From Cyanobium sp. Cruz CV13-4-11 (lineage in GTDB: Bacteria; Cyanobacteriota; Cyanobacteriia; PCC-6307; Cyanobiaceae): a DNA stretch of 64,000 nt. Under the pieces are notes generated by a model. It saw only the letters and a program-made list of their open reading frames with translations. It was not told where the DNA came from and did no database searches. The stretch's first letter is position 1, and every line of letters starts with the position of its first letter. Below, one piece after another: positions 30,533 to 39,359 of the stretch. A program made the position numbers and the translations under genes. The stretch is from NCBI RefSeq assembly GCF_024346055.1, contig NZ_JAGQCH010000004.1, forward strand, positions 62,001 to 126,000, given 5' to 3'.

Positions 30533-31150
30533 TCAGGCCTCCGGCTCCGGCCGGGCCAATGCCCGCTGGGCCGCCCGCCCCACCAGCCAGACCGAGCCCA
30601 CGGTCGCCACCAAGCCGAGGAGGCGCAGGGCCCAGGTGCCGGGATTGGCGGCGCCAGTGAGCACCTCCTGGAAGCGGGCCACATCACCCGCCAGGGCGCC
30701 GAGGCCGCAGAACAGCACCGTGCCCGGCAGGATGCCCAGCAAACCGATCGAGTAGTCGCGCAGGCTCACCTCGCTGAGGCCGTAGGCGAGGTTGAGCAGG
30801 CTGAAGGGGAAGGCCGGCGACAGCCGGGTCAGCAGCACCAGCCGCAGGCCCTCGCGGCTGACGGCCTGCTCCACCTGCAGCAGGCTGGGCGTGGCCGCCA
30901 GGCGCCGGCGGGCCCAGTTGCGCAGCCAGCCCCGACCCAGCAGAAACACGATCTCGGCGCCCAGGCAGGCCCCCACAAACACGATCAGGCTGCCCCACCA
31001 GGTGCCATACAGAGCACCGGCCAGCATCGACGCCCAGACCCCTGGCAGCAGCAGGGTCACCCAGAGGGCATAAAGCGGCACGAACGCCAGGGCGCCGAGG
31101 GGGGAGCGCAGGGCGGGCAGCAGCTGGTCGAGCAGGGCCGATCCATCCAT
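30533..31150 (-). CDS. TVP38/TMEM64 (VTT-domain) membrane protein, copy 2
   Basis: 205 residues from ATG 31150. DedA/VTT-superfamily membrane protein with the same blocks as copy 1 (LLPGVWASMLAGALYGTWWGS, LTRLSPAFPFSLLNLAYGLSE, DYSIGLLGILPGTVLF) and four to five hydrophobic segments. It ends with a normal short tail (ALARPEPEA), unlike copy 1. Copies 1 and 2 are direct repeats on the same strand about 5.7 kb apart. Family members are linked to membrane lipid homeostasis. It is divergent from devB, with 77 bases between starts. Confidence 0.88.
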   Translation of the reverse strand: MDGSALLDQLLPALRSPLGALAFVPLYALWVTLLLPGVWASMLAGALYGTWWGSLIVFVGACLGAEIVFLLGRGWLRNWARRRLAATPSLLQVEQAVSREGLRLVLLTRLSPAFPFSLLNLAYGLSEVSLRDYSIGLLGILPGTVLFCGLGALAGDVARFQEVLTGAANPGTWALRLLGLVATVGSVWLVGRAAQRALARPEPEA

Positions 31151-31227
31151 GGCCGAACCGTAGCGATGGGCAGGGCCAGGCCGGCGCCTTATAACCGGCC
31201 CAGGCGAGGACGCGTCGGACGGTGACC

Positions 31228-32295
31228 ATGCCCAGGCCCACGGGTCGTAAGGGGGGCCGCGGACCCTGGCCGTTGGTGGCGGCCCTGCTCGCCCTGGTGT
31301 TGCTGGCCGGCCTCGGCAGTCGCCTGTGGCAGGAACGCCAGCAGAAGCAGGTCGAAGCGCGGAAGGCCGTACCGCTGCTGCCGCGCCAGGTGGCCGCCCT
31401 GGGCCGGATCGAGCCCCTGGGCGGCATCAGCAAGGTGTCGGTGCCCAGTTCGCTCAGCAACGACCGGGTCAAGGAGATCCTGGTCAAGGATGGCCAGGAG
31501 GTGCGCAAGGGTCAGCCCCTGGCGGTGCTCGAAAGCCTCGACACGCTCGAGAGCAGCGTGCGCAAATCCGAGGCGGCGATACGGGTGGCCGAGAGCAAGC
31601 TGGCCGCCCAGGACAGCGTCATCGCCCGCTACAAGGCGGATCTGGGCCAGGCCAGTGCCGAGGCGCGGCGGGCTGAACAGCTGTTCGCCGCCGGGGCCAC
31701 CAGCGCCAACCGGGTCGAGAAACTGCAGGCCGACGAAAGCAGTGCCAAGGCCCAGCTGGCCGAGGCGATCACCACCAAGGGCACCCTGGCCGCAGAGCTG
31801 CGGGAGAGCCGGGCGTCGCTGGACAAGGACAAGGTTGAGCGGGCCAAGGCCACGGTGTTGGCCCCCTTCTCCGGCACTGTGTTCAAGGTGCATGCCCATC
31901 CGGGCGACAAGGCCGGTGACGACGGCCTGCTGGAGATGGGCGACAGCAGCCGCATGGGCGTGATCGCCGAGGTGTACCAGAGCGATCGCCCACTGATCGC
32001 CCTGGGCCAGAAGGTCAGCCTCAGCGCCGACGGCTTCAAGGGGCGCAGCGTGCAGGGGAAGGTGGTGGAGATCGCCCGCGAAGTCAGCCGCCAGACCGTG
32101 TTCAGCGGCCAGGCCGGCGAGAATCTGGACCGGCGGGTGCTGGAGGTGAAGATCGGCCTGACCCCGGAGGATTCGGCAGTTGCCAGCCACCTCAACTACC
32201 TGCAGGTGAACGTGCTGTTCGCCCCGTTGACGGCGGCCCAGAAAGCCAGCCAGAAGGCGGCCCGGGACCGTGTTCTGGCTGTTCAGAAGCGATGA
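31228..32295 (+). CDS. devB: DevB-family membrane fusion protein of an ABC exporter
   Basis: 355 residues from ATG 31228 (GTG 31222 is in frame). One N-terminal transmembrane helix (about 14-30) precedes the DevB-typical LGRIEPLGGISKVSVPSS block. Then come a half-lipoyl EILVKDGQEVRKGQPLAVLE, a coiled coil (about 110-205) and the second half-lipoyl VLAPFSGTVFKVHAHPGD. DevBCA systems export glycolipids or other envelope components, usually through TolC. It overlaps devC by 4 bases. Confidence 0.92.
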   Translation: MPRPTGRKGGRGPWPLVAALLALVLLAGLGSRLWQERQQKQVEARKAVPLLPRQVAALGRIEPLGGISKVSVPSSLSNDRVKEILVKDGQEVRKGQPLAVLESLDTLESSVRKSEAAIRVAESKLAAQDSVIARYKADLGQASAEARRAEQLFAAGATSANRVEKLQADESSAKAQLAEAITTKGTLAAELRESRASLDKDKVERAKATVLAPFSGTVFKVHAHPGDKAGDDGLLEMGDSSRMGVIAEVYQSDRPLIALGQKVSLSADGFKGRSVQGKVVEIAREVSRQTVFSGQAGENLDRRVLEVKIGLTPEDSAVASHLNYLQVNVLFAPLTAAQKASQKAARDRVLAVQKR

Positions 32296-33461
32296 ACCCG
32301 CTGACCGCCCTGCGCCGCACGCCCCTGGCCTGGCGGCAGACCAGCCATCGACCGATGCGGCTGCTCGCCGCCATCGCCGGGGTGAGTTTCGCCAACGTGC
32401 TGGTGTTCTTCCAGCTGGGGCTGGCCAGCGGGCTCTATGCCAGCCAGAAGCGCCCCCTGGAGAGGCTCAACGGCGAGCTGGTGATGGTGAGCCGGCGCTA
32501 CACCAACCTGGGCGAACCGCTCAACCTGCCCCGCAGCCGCCTGATCCAGGCCCTGGGGGTGCAGGGCGTGAAGGCGGTGACGCCCCTCTACATCGGCAAG
32601 ACCGACTGGCTCAACCGCGACAGCCGCGAGAAAAAACAGGCGCTGATCTTCGGGCTATCGCCGGAGAATCCTGCCCTGCGCATCCCCGAGGTGACGGCCG
32701 ATCCGGGCAAGCTGCTGCGCCCCGATGGCCTCTTTTTCGACACCCTCTCCAAGAAGGCGGCGGGTCCCGTGGGCCAGGTGGTGGCCCGGGACGGTGACTA
32801 CGACACCGAGCTGCGCGGCAAGCGGGCCGTGGTGAATGGGTTGTTCACGATGGGGCTCACCTTTGCCGCCGACATCAACCTGCTCACCTCCGCCAGCAAC
32901 TTCAAGACCTGGTTCCCCGATCAGACCAGTGACGACATCCAGCTCGGTGTGATCCAGCTGGAAGCGGGCATCAGCCCGCTGCAGGTGCAAGCCACCTTGA
33001 ACAGCTTTCTCGATCCGTCGGTGAAGGTGCTCACCCTCAAGGAGCTGGAGGACGTGGAGGTGGACCACTGGCGCAACAACACCTCCTTCGGGCTGATCTT
33101 CAACCTTGGGGTGCTGGTGGGCCTGGTGGTCGGCGCCATCATTGTGTATCAGATCCTCTATTCCGACGTCAGTGACCATCTGCCGGAGTACGCCACGATG
33201 AAGGCGATGGGCTACAGCAATGGCTTCGTCGTTGGTATCATCGTGCAGGAATCGCTGCTGCTGGCCGCCCTGGCCTGCCTGCCCAGCCTGCTGCTGTCCA
33301 TGGGCCTGTATGCGCTGCTGGCCCGCTCCACCTCGCTGCTGATCGCGATGACCCTCCAGCGGGCTCTGGTGGTGTTCAGCCTGACCCTGGTGATGGCGGC
33401 CGGATCGGGCTGGCTGGCCACCGGCAAGCTGCGGCGGCTCGACCCCGCCGACATCTTCTGA
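32292..33461 (+). CDS. devC: DevC-family ABC exporter permease
   Basis: 389 residues from ATG 32292, in a 4-base overlap with devB. It is a MacB/FtsX-like permease with an N-terminal transmembrane helix (LLAAIAGVSFANVLVFFQLG), a large extracytoplasmic domain (about 50-260) and three C-terminal helices (about 262-285, 312-345, 352-375). DevC hallmarks include ELEDVEVDHWRNNTSFGLIF and YSDVSDHLPEYATMKAMGYS. It forms the exporter with DevB and DevA. Confidence 0.93.
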   Translation: MNPLTALRRTPLAWRQTSHRPMRLLAAIAGVSFANVLVFFQLGLASGLYASQKRPLERLNGELVMVSRRYTNLGEPLNLPRSRLIQALGVQGVKAVTPLYIGKTDWLNRDSREKKQALIFGLSPENPALRIPEVTADPGKLLRPDGLFFDTLSKKAAGPVGQVVARDGDYDTELRGKRAVVNGLFTMGLTFAADINLLTSASNFKTWFPDQTSDDIQLGVIQLEAGISPLQVQATLNSFLDPSVKVLTLKELEDVEVDHWRNNTSFGLIFNLGVLVGLVVGAIIVYQILYSDVSDHLPEYATMKAMGYSNGFVVGIIVQESLLLAALACLPSLLLSMGLYALLARSTSLLIAMTLQRALVVFSLTLVMAAGSGWLATGKLRRLDPADIF

Positions 33462-34174
33462 TGACGCCGCTGGACGCTGCAGTCGGGCGCGAGCGGCCCA
33501 TCGAGCTCCAGCATCTCGACCACTGGTTCGGCGAGGGGGAGACCGCCAAACAGGTGCTCATCGACATCAACCTGACGGTGCACGCCGGCGAGATCCTGAT
33601 CCTTACGGGGCCCTCAGGCTCCGGCAAGACCACCCTGCTGACCATGCTCGGCGGCCTGCGGGCCGCCCAGAGCGGCAGCCTCAGGGTGCTGGGGGAGGAG
33701 CTGCTCCATGCCGACAACGACGCCCTCACCCGGCTGCGGCGCCAGGCGGGCTTCATCTTCCAGGCCCACAATCTGCTGCCTTACCTGACGGCCCAGGAGA
33801 ACGTGCGCTTCGGCCTGGAGGTTTCGCCCACCTGGCTGGCTCGGGGCCGGGCAGCGATGGATGACTGCGCCGCCGCCATGCTCGGCCACGTGGGGCTGGC
33901 GGAGCGGCAGCACTACTTCCCAGAGAAGCTCTCCGGCGGCCAGAAGCAGCGGGTGGCGATCGCCCGGGCCCTGGCCCCCAGCCCCCGATTGCTGCTGGCC
34001 GATGAACCCACCGCCGCCCTGGACAAGACCTCCGGCCGCGACGTCGTCGACCTGTTCCGCCAGCTGGCGGACGACAACGGCGCCGCGATCGTGATGGTCA
34101 CCCACGACAACAAGATCCTCGACATCGCCGATCGGATCGTCACCCTCGAGGGTGGCCAGCTGGTCGAGAGCTGA
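33461..34174 (+). CDS. devA: DevA-family ABC exporter ATP-binding protein
   Basis: 237 residues from ATG 33461, overlapping the devC stop by one base. Walker A is GPSGSGKTT (Lys 56), with the signature LSGGQKQRVAIARAL and Walker B LLLADEPTAALD. It belongs to the LolD/MacB-like subgroup used by DevBCA exporters. The three dev genes form a tight, translationally coupled operon. Confidence 0.94.
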   Translation: MTPLDAAVGRERPIELQHLDHWFGEGETAKQVLIDINLTVHAGEILILTGPSGSGKTTLLTMLGGLRAAQSGSLRVLGEELLHADNDALTRLRRQAGFIFQAHNLLPYLTAQENVRFGLEVSPTWLARGRAAMDDCAAAMLGHVGLAERQHYFPEKLSGGQKQRVAIARALAPSPRLLLADEPTAALDKTSGRDVVDLFRQLADDNGAAIVMVTHDNKILDIADRIVTLEGGQLVES

Positions 34175-34376
34175 GCGGCGCAGGCCGGGGGCACTCTGCC
34201 GGCGCAGTTGGGATGGGCGAGGTCTTTCTCGAGGCGGCCCCGCAGGGCTTCGAGGCCCACCAGTCCCTCGATCGGCAGCAGCCCCTGCTCCACGCCGCTC
34301 GCCGCCGGACGTGCTGGATGGGGGTTAAGGGGTGAGCTCTCCCTACTGTGAACGCCATTGGCAAGACAACGTTCGG

Positions 34377-36677
34377 ATGGATCAGGCCACCCACAACCGG
34401 ATCGTGTCGTTCCTGTGGGGCATCGCGGACGACGTGCTGCGCGATCTGTTCCGGCGGGGCAAGTATCAGGATGTGATCCTGCCGATGGCGGTGCTGCGGC
34501 GGCTGGATGCAGTGCTGGAGCCCACCAAGGCCAAGGTGCTGGAAGCCAAGACCAGGCTCGATGCAGCCGAAATCAAGGAACAAGAAGCGGCTCTGCGCGC
34601 AGCGGCAGGCCAGGCCTTCTACAACGTTTCTCCCTTCGTGCTGCGCGATCTCACAACGCGTGGCAGCGAACAAAAACTACGGGCCGATTTCGAGGCCTAT
34701 CTGGAGGGCTTCAGCGACAACGTGCAGGACATACTTGAAAACTTCAAGTTCCGCAACCACATCCCCACGCTGTCACGCTCGGATTCGCTTGGCACACTGA
34801 TCAGCAAGTTCCTCGATCCCCAGATCGATCTGAGCCCAGCGGCCCTCGACAACCACGCCATGGGCACGGTGTTCGAGGAGCTGGTGCGCCGCTTCAATGA
34901 AGACAACAACGAGGAAGCAGGTGAGCACTGGACCCCCCGCGATGCGGTGCGGCTGATGAGCAACCTGATCTTCCAGCCGATCGCAGGCCAGGTAAAGAGC
35001 GGCAGCTATCTGCTTTACGACGGCGCCTGCGGCACCGGCGGCATGCTCACGGTGGCCGATGAAACCCTGCGGGAGCTTGCGCAGGCCCATGGCCAGCAGG
35101 TGGCAACGCACCTGTATGCCCAGGAGATCAACCCCGAAACCTATGCGGTCTGCAAGGCCGACATGCTGCTCAAGGGCGAGGGCGAGAACGCCGACAACAT
35201 CGTGGGCGGGGCTGAATGGTCGACCCTGTCACACGACGCCTTCCCGGCACGGGTCTTCGATTTCATGCTCTCCAATCCGCCCTATGGCAAGAGCTGGAAG
35301 AAGGATCTCGAAGCGATGGGCGGCAAGAAGGAGATGAAGGATCCACGTTTCCAAGTGAACCACAGTGATGAGCTGCTGTCGCTGGTGACGCGCTCCAGCG
35401 ATGGCCAGATGCTGTTCCTGGCCAACATGGCCAGCAAGATGAACCACGACTCGCCGCTGGGCAGCCGCATCGCCCAGGTTCACAACGGCTCCTCGTTGTT
35501 CACCGGCGATGCCGGCTCGGGCGAAAGCAACATCCGCCGCTGGCTGTTCGAGAACGACTGGGTGGAGGCAATCGTGGCCCTGCCGCTCAATCTCTTCTAC
35601 AACACGGGCATCGCCACCTATGTGTGGCTGCTGAGCAACCGCAAAATGCCCGAACGGCAGGGCAAGGTGCAGCTGATTGATGCCAGCGGCTGGAGCCAGC
35701 CGCTGCGCAAGAACCTGGGCAAGAAGAACTGCGAGCTGGGTCCGGCTGATATCGATCGCGTGATGGCCGCGTATGTCGCTATGGAGGAGAGCGAACACGC
35801 CAAGGTGTTCGCCAATGAGGCCTTCGGCTATTGGAAGGTGACGGTGGAGCGCCCGCTGCGCCTGCACAGCCGCATCACCCCAGCCGCGATCGCGGCGCTG
35901 CGCACCGCCTCGGGAGACAGGGAGATCCGTGAAGCGGCCCTGGAGCAGTTCGGCGATGCTCTGGTGACAGACTTTGCCGCCGTGCGGCCCAGCCTGGAGG
36001 GCTTCCTCAACGATTGGGGCTCCGAGGATGACAACGACGACGAGGAGGGCGACGAGGCCCCGAAGCGGGTGCTGCCTGAGAAACGCCGCAAGAAACTGCT
36101 GGATGGAGCCACCTGGCAACGCGATGAGCAGCTGACCGTGGCCGCCGAGGCGCTGCGGGAGCTGTTTGGTGAGGAGCTGTTCACCGATCACAACCACTTC
36201 CGCGCCGAGGTGCAGAAGGGTCTGAAGCTTCAGGGCATCAAGTTGACGGCGGCCGATCTGAAGCCGCTGCTGAAGGAAACAAGCTGGCGGGAGGAGCAGG
36301 CGCCACCAGTGATCACCAAGGTCCACAAGCCGAGCAAGGTCGAAGCCGATCCGCTCCATGGCCGCTACGAGGCCGAGATCGGCGGCAAGGCCTGCGTGGT
36401 GGAGTACGAGCCAGACGTGGACCTGCGCGACAGCGAACAGGTGCCGTTGCTGGAGGAGGGCGGCATCGAGGCCTTCATCCGCCGCGAGGTGCTGCCCTAC
36501 ACGCCCGATGCCTGGATCAACGCCGAAGCCACCAAGGTGGGCTATGAGGTGAGCTTCACGCGCCACTTCTACAAACCCAAGCCCCTGCGCTCCCTCGCCG
36601 AGATCGCCGCCGACATCCGCGCGATCGAGCAGGAGGCCGAGGGGCTGCTGGATGGGTTGCTGGTGGGGGCGGGGTGA
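34377..36677 (+). CDS. hsdM: Type I restriction-modification system methyltransferase subunit
   Basis: N6-adenine methyltransferase subunit HsdM of 766 residues from ATG 34377. The N-terminal HsdM helical domain is followed by the catalytic core. That core has SAM motif DGACGTGGMLTVADE and catalytic NPPY at residues 300-303 (SNPPYGKSW), then NDWVEAIVALPLNLFYNTGI. The C-terminal third is long and charged (EDDNDDEEGDEAPKRVLPEKR), longer than classical EcoKI HsdM. It is the first gene of a same-strand island with fic, hsdS, an AlbA_2 gene and hsdR. A 200-base gap without an intact gene separates it from devA, which marks the left edge of the island. Confidence 0.94.
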   Translation: MDQATHNRIVSFLWGIADDVLRDLFRRGKYQDVILPMAVLRRLDAVLEPTKAKVLEAKTRLDAAEIKEQEAALRAAAGQAFYNVSPFVLRDLTTRGSEQKLRADFEAYLEGFSDNVQDILENFKFRNHIPTLSRSDSLGTLISKFLDPQIDLSPAALDNHAMGTVFEELVRRFNEDNNEEAGEHWTPRDAVRLMSNLIFQPIAGQVKSGSYLLYDGACGTGGMLTVADETLRELAQAHGQQVATHLYAQEINPETYAVCKADMLLKGEGENADNIVGGAEWSTLSHDAFPARVFDFMLSNPPYGKSWKKDLEAMGGKKEMKDPRFQVNHSDELLSLVTRSSDGQMLFLANMASKMNHDSPLGSRIAQVHNGSSLFTGDAGSGESNIRRWLFENDWVEAIVALPLNLFYNTGIATYVWLLSNRKMPERQGKVQLIDASGWSQPLRKNLGKKNCELGPADIDRVMAAYVAMEESEHAKVFANEAFGYWKVTVERPLRLHSRITPAAIAALRTASGDREIREAALEQFGDALVTDFAAVRPSLEGFLNDWGSEDDNDDEEGDEAPKRVLPEKRRKKLLDGATWQRDEQLTVAAEALRELFGEELFTDHNHFRAEVQKGLKLQGIKLTAADLKPLLKETSWREEQAPPVITKVHKPSKVEADPLHGRYEAEIGGKACVVEYEPDVDLRDSEQVPLLEEGGIEAFIRREVLPYTPDAWINAEATKVGYEVSFTRHFYKPKPLRSLAEIAADIRAIEQEAEGLLDGLLVGAG

Positions 36678-36683
36678 AGGGTG

Positions 36684-36776
36684 CCATGGGAAAGGCTGCG
36701 ATGCGCATGCCGCCCAACACCCCCCATAGTGAAGACAGCGTTTACCATGGAACCAGGAAGCGCCCATGGGAAAGGC
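36684..36776. repeat. 13-bp direct repeat framing the hsdM-fic gap
   Basis: CCATGGGAAAGGC occurs at 36684-36696 and again at 36764-36776, 80 bases apart. The second copy contains the fic start codon. A partial third match (CCATGGAACC) lies near 36744. It may be a small duplication of the fic start region. Confidence 0.7.
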
Positions 36777-37962
36777 ACGGCAACCCATGCTTGAAGCCAG
36801 GTCGAGCCGCGCCGGCACCTACCGCACCCAGCCCACTGGCTACAGGGCCTTCCATCCCGCGCCGCTGCCTCCGGATCCGCCGCTGCAGTTGGGCGGCGAG
36901 CTGCAGGTGCTGCTCTCCCAGGCCGATCGGGCACTGGGGCGGCTGGATGGGTCGGTGGAAACGTTGCCGAATCCGGATCTGTTCGTGTTCATGTATGTAC
37001 GCAAGGAGGCGGTGCTCTCCAGCCAGATCGAGGGCACCCAGAGCTCCCTGCAGGATCTGCTGGCGGCAGAGGCCAACCTGTTCGGCACGGAGAACCTGCC
37101 CCACGATGTGGATGAGGTGGTGAACTACGTGCGAGCCATGAACCATGGCCTGGGAAGGTTGGTCACCCTGCCGGTGTCGATGCGCTTGATCGGCGAGATT
37201 CACGCCGAACTGCTGCAGGGAGTACGCGGCAGCCGGCTCACCCCGGGGGAGCTGCGCCGCAGCCAGAACTGGATCGGCCCGGGCGGCTGCACATTGAGCA
37301 CTGCCAGCTTCGTGCCACCACCACCGGAGCAGCTGCCGGAAGCATTGGGGGCCTTGGAGCGCTTTCTGCATGCACAGGACGATCTGCCGGCCTTGATCCG
37401 CATCGGCCTGGCCCATGCCCAGTTCGAAACGATCCATCCCTTTCTGGATGGCAACGGCCGGGTGGGTCGGCTGCTGATCACCTTCCTGCTCACCGAGAAG
37501 GGCATCCTGCAGAAACCAGTTCTCTACCTTTCGCACTACTTCAAGCAGCATCGCCAGGCCTATTACGACCATCTGCAGGCGGTACGGGACAATGGCGACT
37601 GGGAGGGCTGGCTGGCCTTCTTTCTGCAAGGCGTGGCAGAAGTGAGCCAGGAGGCCAGCGGCACGGCACGGCGCATCCTGGCGTTGCGGGAGCAGCACCG
37701 AGCTCTGATCACAGACCATCTGGGCCGCGCCGCCGCCAACGGGCACCGAGTGCTGGAAAGCCTGTTCGATCGGCCGATCGTGAGCGTGAACGCGATCGAA
37801 GCGCTGATCGCCACCACCTACCCCGCTGCCAACACGCTGGTGGCCCGGCTGGAGGCACTGGGCATCCTTCGTGAGATGACGGGGCAGAAACGCCACCGCC
37901 GCTTCTGCTACCAGCCCTACATCGAGCTGTTCGGCGACACGCCGCAGGAGGTGGCAGCGTGA
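36766..37962 (+). CDS. Fic-domain protein (predicted AMPylating enzyme)
   Basis: 398 residues from ATG 36766. The catalytic Fic motif HPFLDGNGRVGR starts at His 224. An N-terminal inhibitory helix with SSQIEG (Ser 85 to Gly 90) matches the (S/T)xxxE(G/N) pattern of class II Fic proteins, whose Glu blocks ATP binding until relieved. A C-terminal winged-helix-like domain (VNAIEALIATTYPAANTLVARLEALGIL) follows. It lies between hsdM and hsdS and overlaps hsdS by 4 bases, so it is made together with the restriction system. The target is unknown. Confidence 0.92.
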   Translation: MGKARQPMLEARSSRAGTYRTQPTGYRAFHPAPLPPDPPLQLGGELQVLLSQADRALGRLDGSVETLPNPDLFVFMYVRKEAVLSSQIEGTQSSLQDLLAAEANLFGTENLPHDVDEVVNYVRAMNHGLGRLVTLPVSMRLIGEIHAELLQGVRGSRLTPGELRRSQNWIGPGGCTLSTASFVPPPPEQLPEALGALERFLHAQDDLPALIRIGLAHAQFETIHPFLDGNGRVGRLLITFLLTEKGILQKPVLYLSHYFKQHRQAYYDHLQAVRDNGDWEGWLAFFLQGVAEVSQEASGTARRILALREQHRALITDHLGRAAANGHRVLESLFDRPIVSVNAIEALIATTYPAANTLVARLEALGILREMTGQKRHRRFCYQPYIELFGDTPQEVAA

Positions 37963-39359
37963 TTGAGGATCTGAAGCCCTATCCGGAGACCAAGGATTCA
38001 GGGTTGACCTGGCTGGGGGAGATTCCGGCGCATTGGGAGATCAAGCGCAATGGCAGTTTGTTCCTGCAGCGCAATGCCGTCGGCGAGCCCGATTGGCCCA
38101 TTCTTGAGGTTTCTCTGAGAACGGGGGTGCGGATCCGCGAGTTCGGATCATCAAAGCGCAAGCAAGTTATGAGCGATAAGGCGAAATACAAATGCGCCGC
38201 CAAAGGGGACTACGTCTACAACATGATGAGGATGTGGCAAGGGGCTGCCGGGATTGCACCGGTTGATGGCTTGGTGAGCCCTGCCTATGTGGTGGCCAAG
38301 CCTCTGCCCCATATCAATCCGGGCTACTTTGCATCGCTATTCCGAACAGATGACTATCTTGCAGAAATTGATGCCTTTTCTCGAGGCATTGTCAAAGACC
38401 GCAACCGCCTCTATTGGGATCAGTTCAAACAGATTCCCACCCCCTGCCCGCCGACTGAAGAGCAGGACGCCATTGTTCGCTTCCTCACCTGGGCTACCAA
38501 CCGCCTGGACCGCACCATCCGGGCCAAGCGAAGGATCATCGCCCTGCTGAATGAGCAGAAGCAGGCCATCATTCACCGTGCCGTGACGCGGGGGCTGAAT
38601 CCCTCCGTGCCGCTCAAGGATTCGGGGATTCCTTGGCTGGGGGAGATTCCGGAGCACTGGGAGGTGACAGCGCTTCGCCGGCACTGGACAGTTACCGACT
38701 GCAAGCATCTCACCGTCCCATTTGTAGAGAACGGAGTTCCTCTTGCCAGCGTCAGAGAAGTCAGAAATTTTGAACTTGACCTAAGCGAATGCAAACTAAC
38801 AACTCCTGAGTGGTACCAGCATCTGATCCAAGGCGATCGAAAGCCTGAAGAGGGCGACATCATCTATTGCCGTAACGTAAGCGTTGGCTCGTCAGCACTA
38901 GTGACAACCGATGCCAAGTTTGCAATGGGCCAAGACGTATGCCTGATTCGGTCAGAACTGCAGAGTCAGCAATATCTAAACTATCTACTGCAGAGCTCAT
39001 TCATGAAGAAGCAATTAGAGCTGCTTCTGGTTGGCTCTACATTCAAGAGGATCAACATTGCTCAAATCAAGGCGCTCACAGTGGTGATTCCACCAAGGCA
39101 AGAGCAAGATAAAATTGGCCGCCATCTCGCCGAGGAGCTCACTGCATACGAAACCGCAACATCCCGCCTAGAGCGCGAAATCACCCTCATCCGCGAGTAC
39201 CGCACCCGCCTAATCGCCGATGTGGTCACCGGCAAGCTTGATGTGCGGCAGGCTGCGGCCGGGTTGCCGGAGGACATCGAAACCTTCGATCCCGGCGAGC
39301 CAGGTGTCGACATCGAAGAACTCGAGCCCGACGAAGAAGTGGATCCCGAGCTGCCATGA
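37959..39359 (+). CDS. hsdS: Type I restriction-modification system specificity subunit
   Basis: 466 residues from GTG 37959. There are two target-recognition domains, each introduced by the same boundary motif (KDSGLTWLGEIPAHWEI near residue 13 and KDSGIPWLGEIPEHWEV near 222). Each is followed by a conserved helix (IVRFLTWATNRLDRTIRAKRR; IGRHLAEELTAYETATSRLE). The recognition parts (about 38100-38400 and 38680-39120) are visibly richer in A+T than the neighbours, as is usual for horizontally exchanged HsdS domains. The C-terminal tail is very acidic (DIEELEPDEEVDPELP). It overlaps the next gene by 4 bases. Confidence 0.94.
   Translation: MIEDLKPYPETKDSGLTWLGEIPAHWEIKRNGSLFLQRNAVGEPDWPILEVSLRTGVRIREFGSSKRKQVMSDKAKYKCAAKGDYVYNMMRMWQGAAGIAPVDGLVSPAYVVAKPLPHINPGYFASLFRTDDYLAEIDAFSRGIVKDRNRLYWDQFKQIPTPCPPTEEQDAIVRFLTWATNRLDRTIRAKRRIIALLNEQKQAIIHRAVTRGLNPSVPLKDSGIPWLGEIPEHWEVTALRRHWTVTDCKHLTVPFVENGVPLASVREVRNFELDLSECKLTTPEWYQHLIQGDRKPEEGDIIYCRNVSVGSSALVTTDAKFAMGQDVCLIRSELQSQQYLNYLLQSSFMKKQLELLLVGSTFKRINIAQIKALTVVIPPRQEQDKIGRHLAEELTAYETATSRLEREITLIREYRTRLIADVVTGKLDVRQAAAGLPEDIETFDPGEPGVDIEELEPDEEVDPELP

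Noticed and set aside
34175-34376. Possible protein scrap on the minus strand (EQGLLPIEGLVGLEALRGRL) between devA and hsdM.
   Set aside because: It reads plausibly but has no recognisable family, start or partner. I could not tell it from chance in GC-rich DNA.
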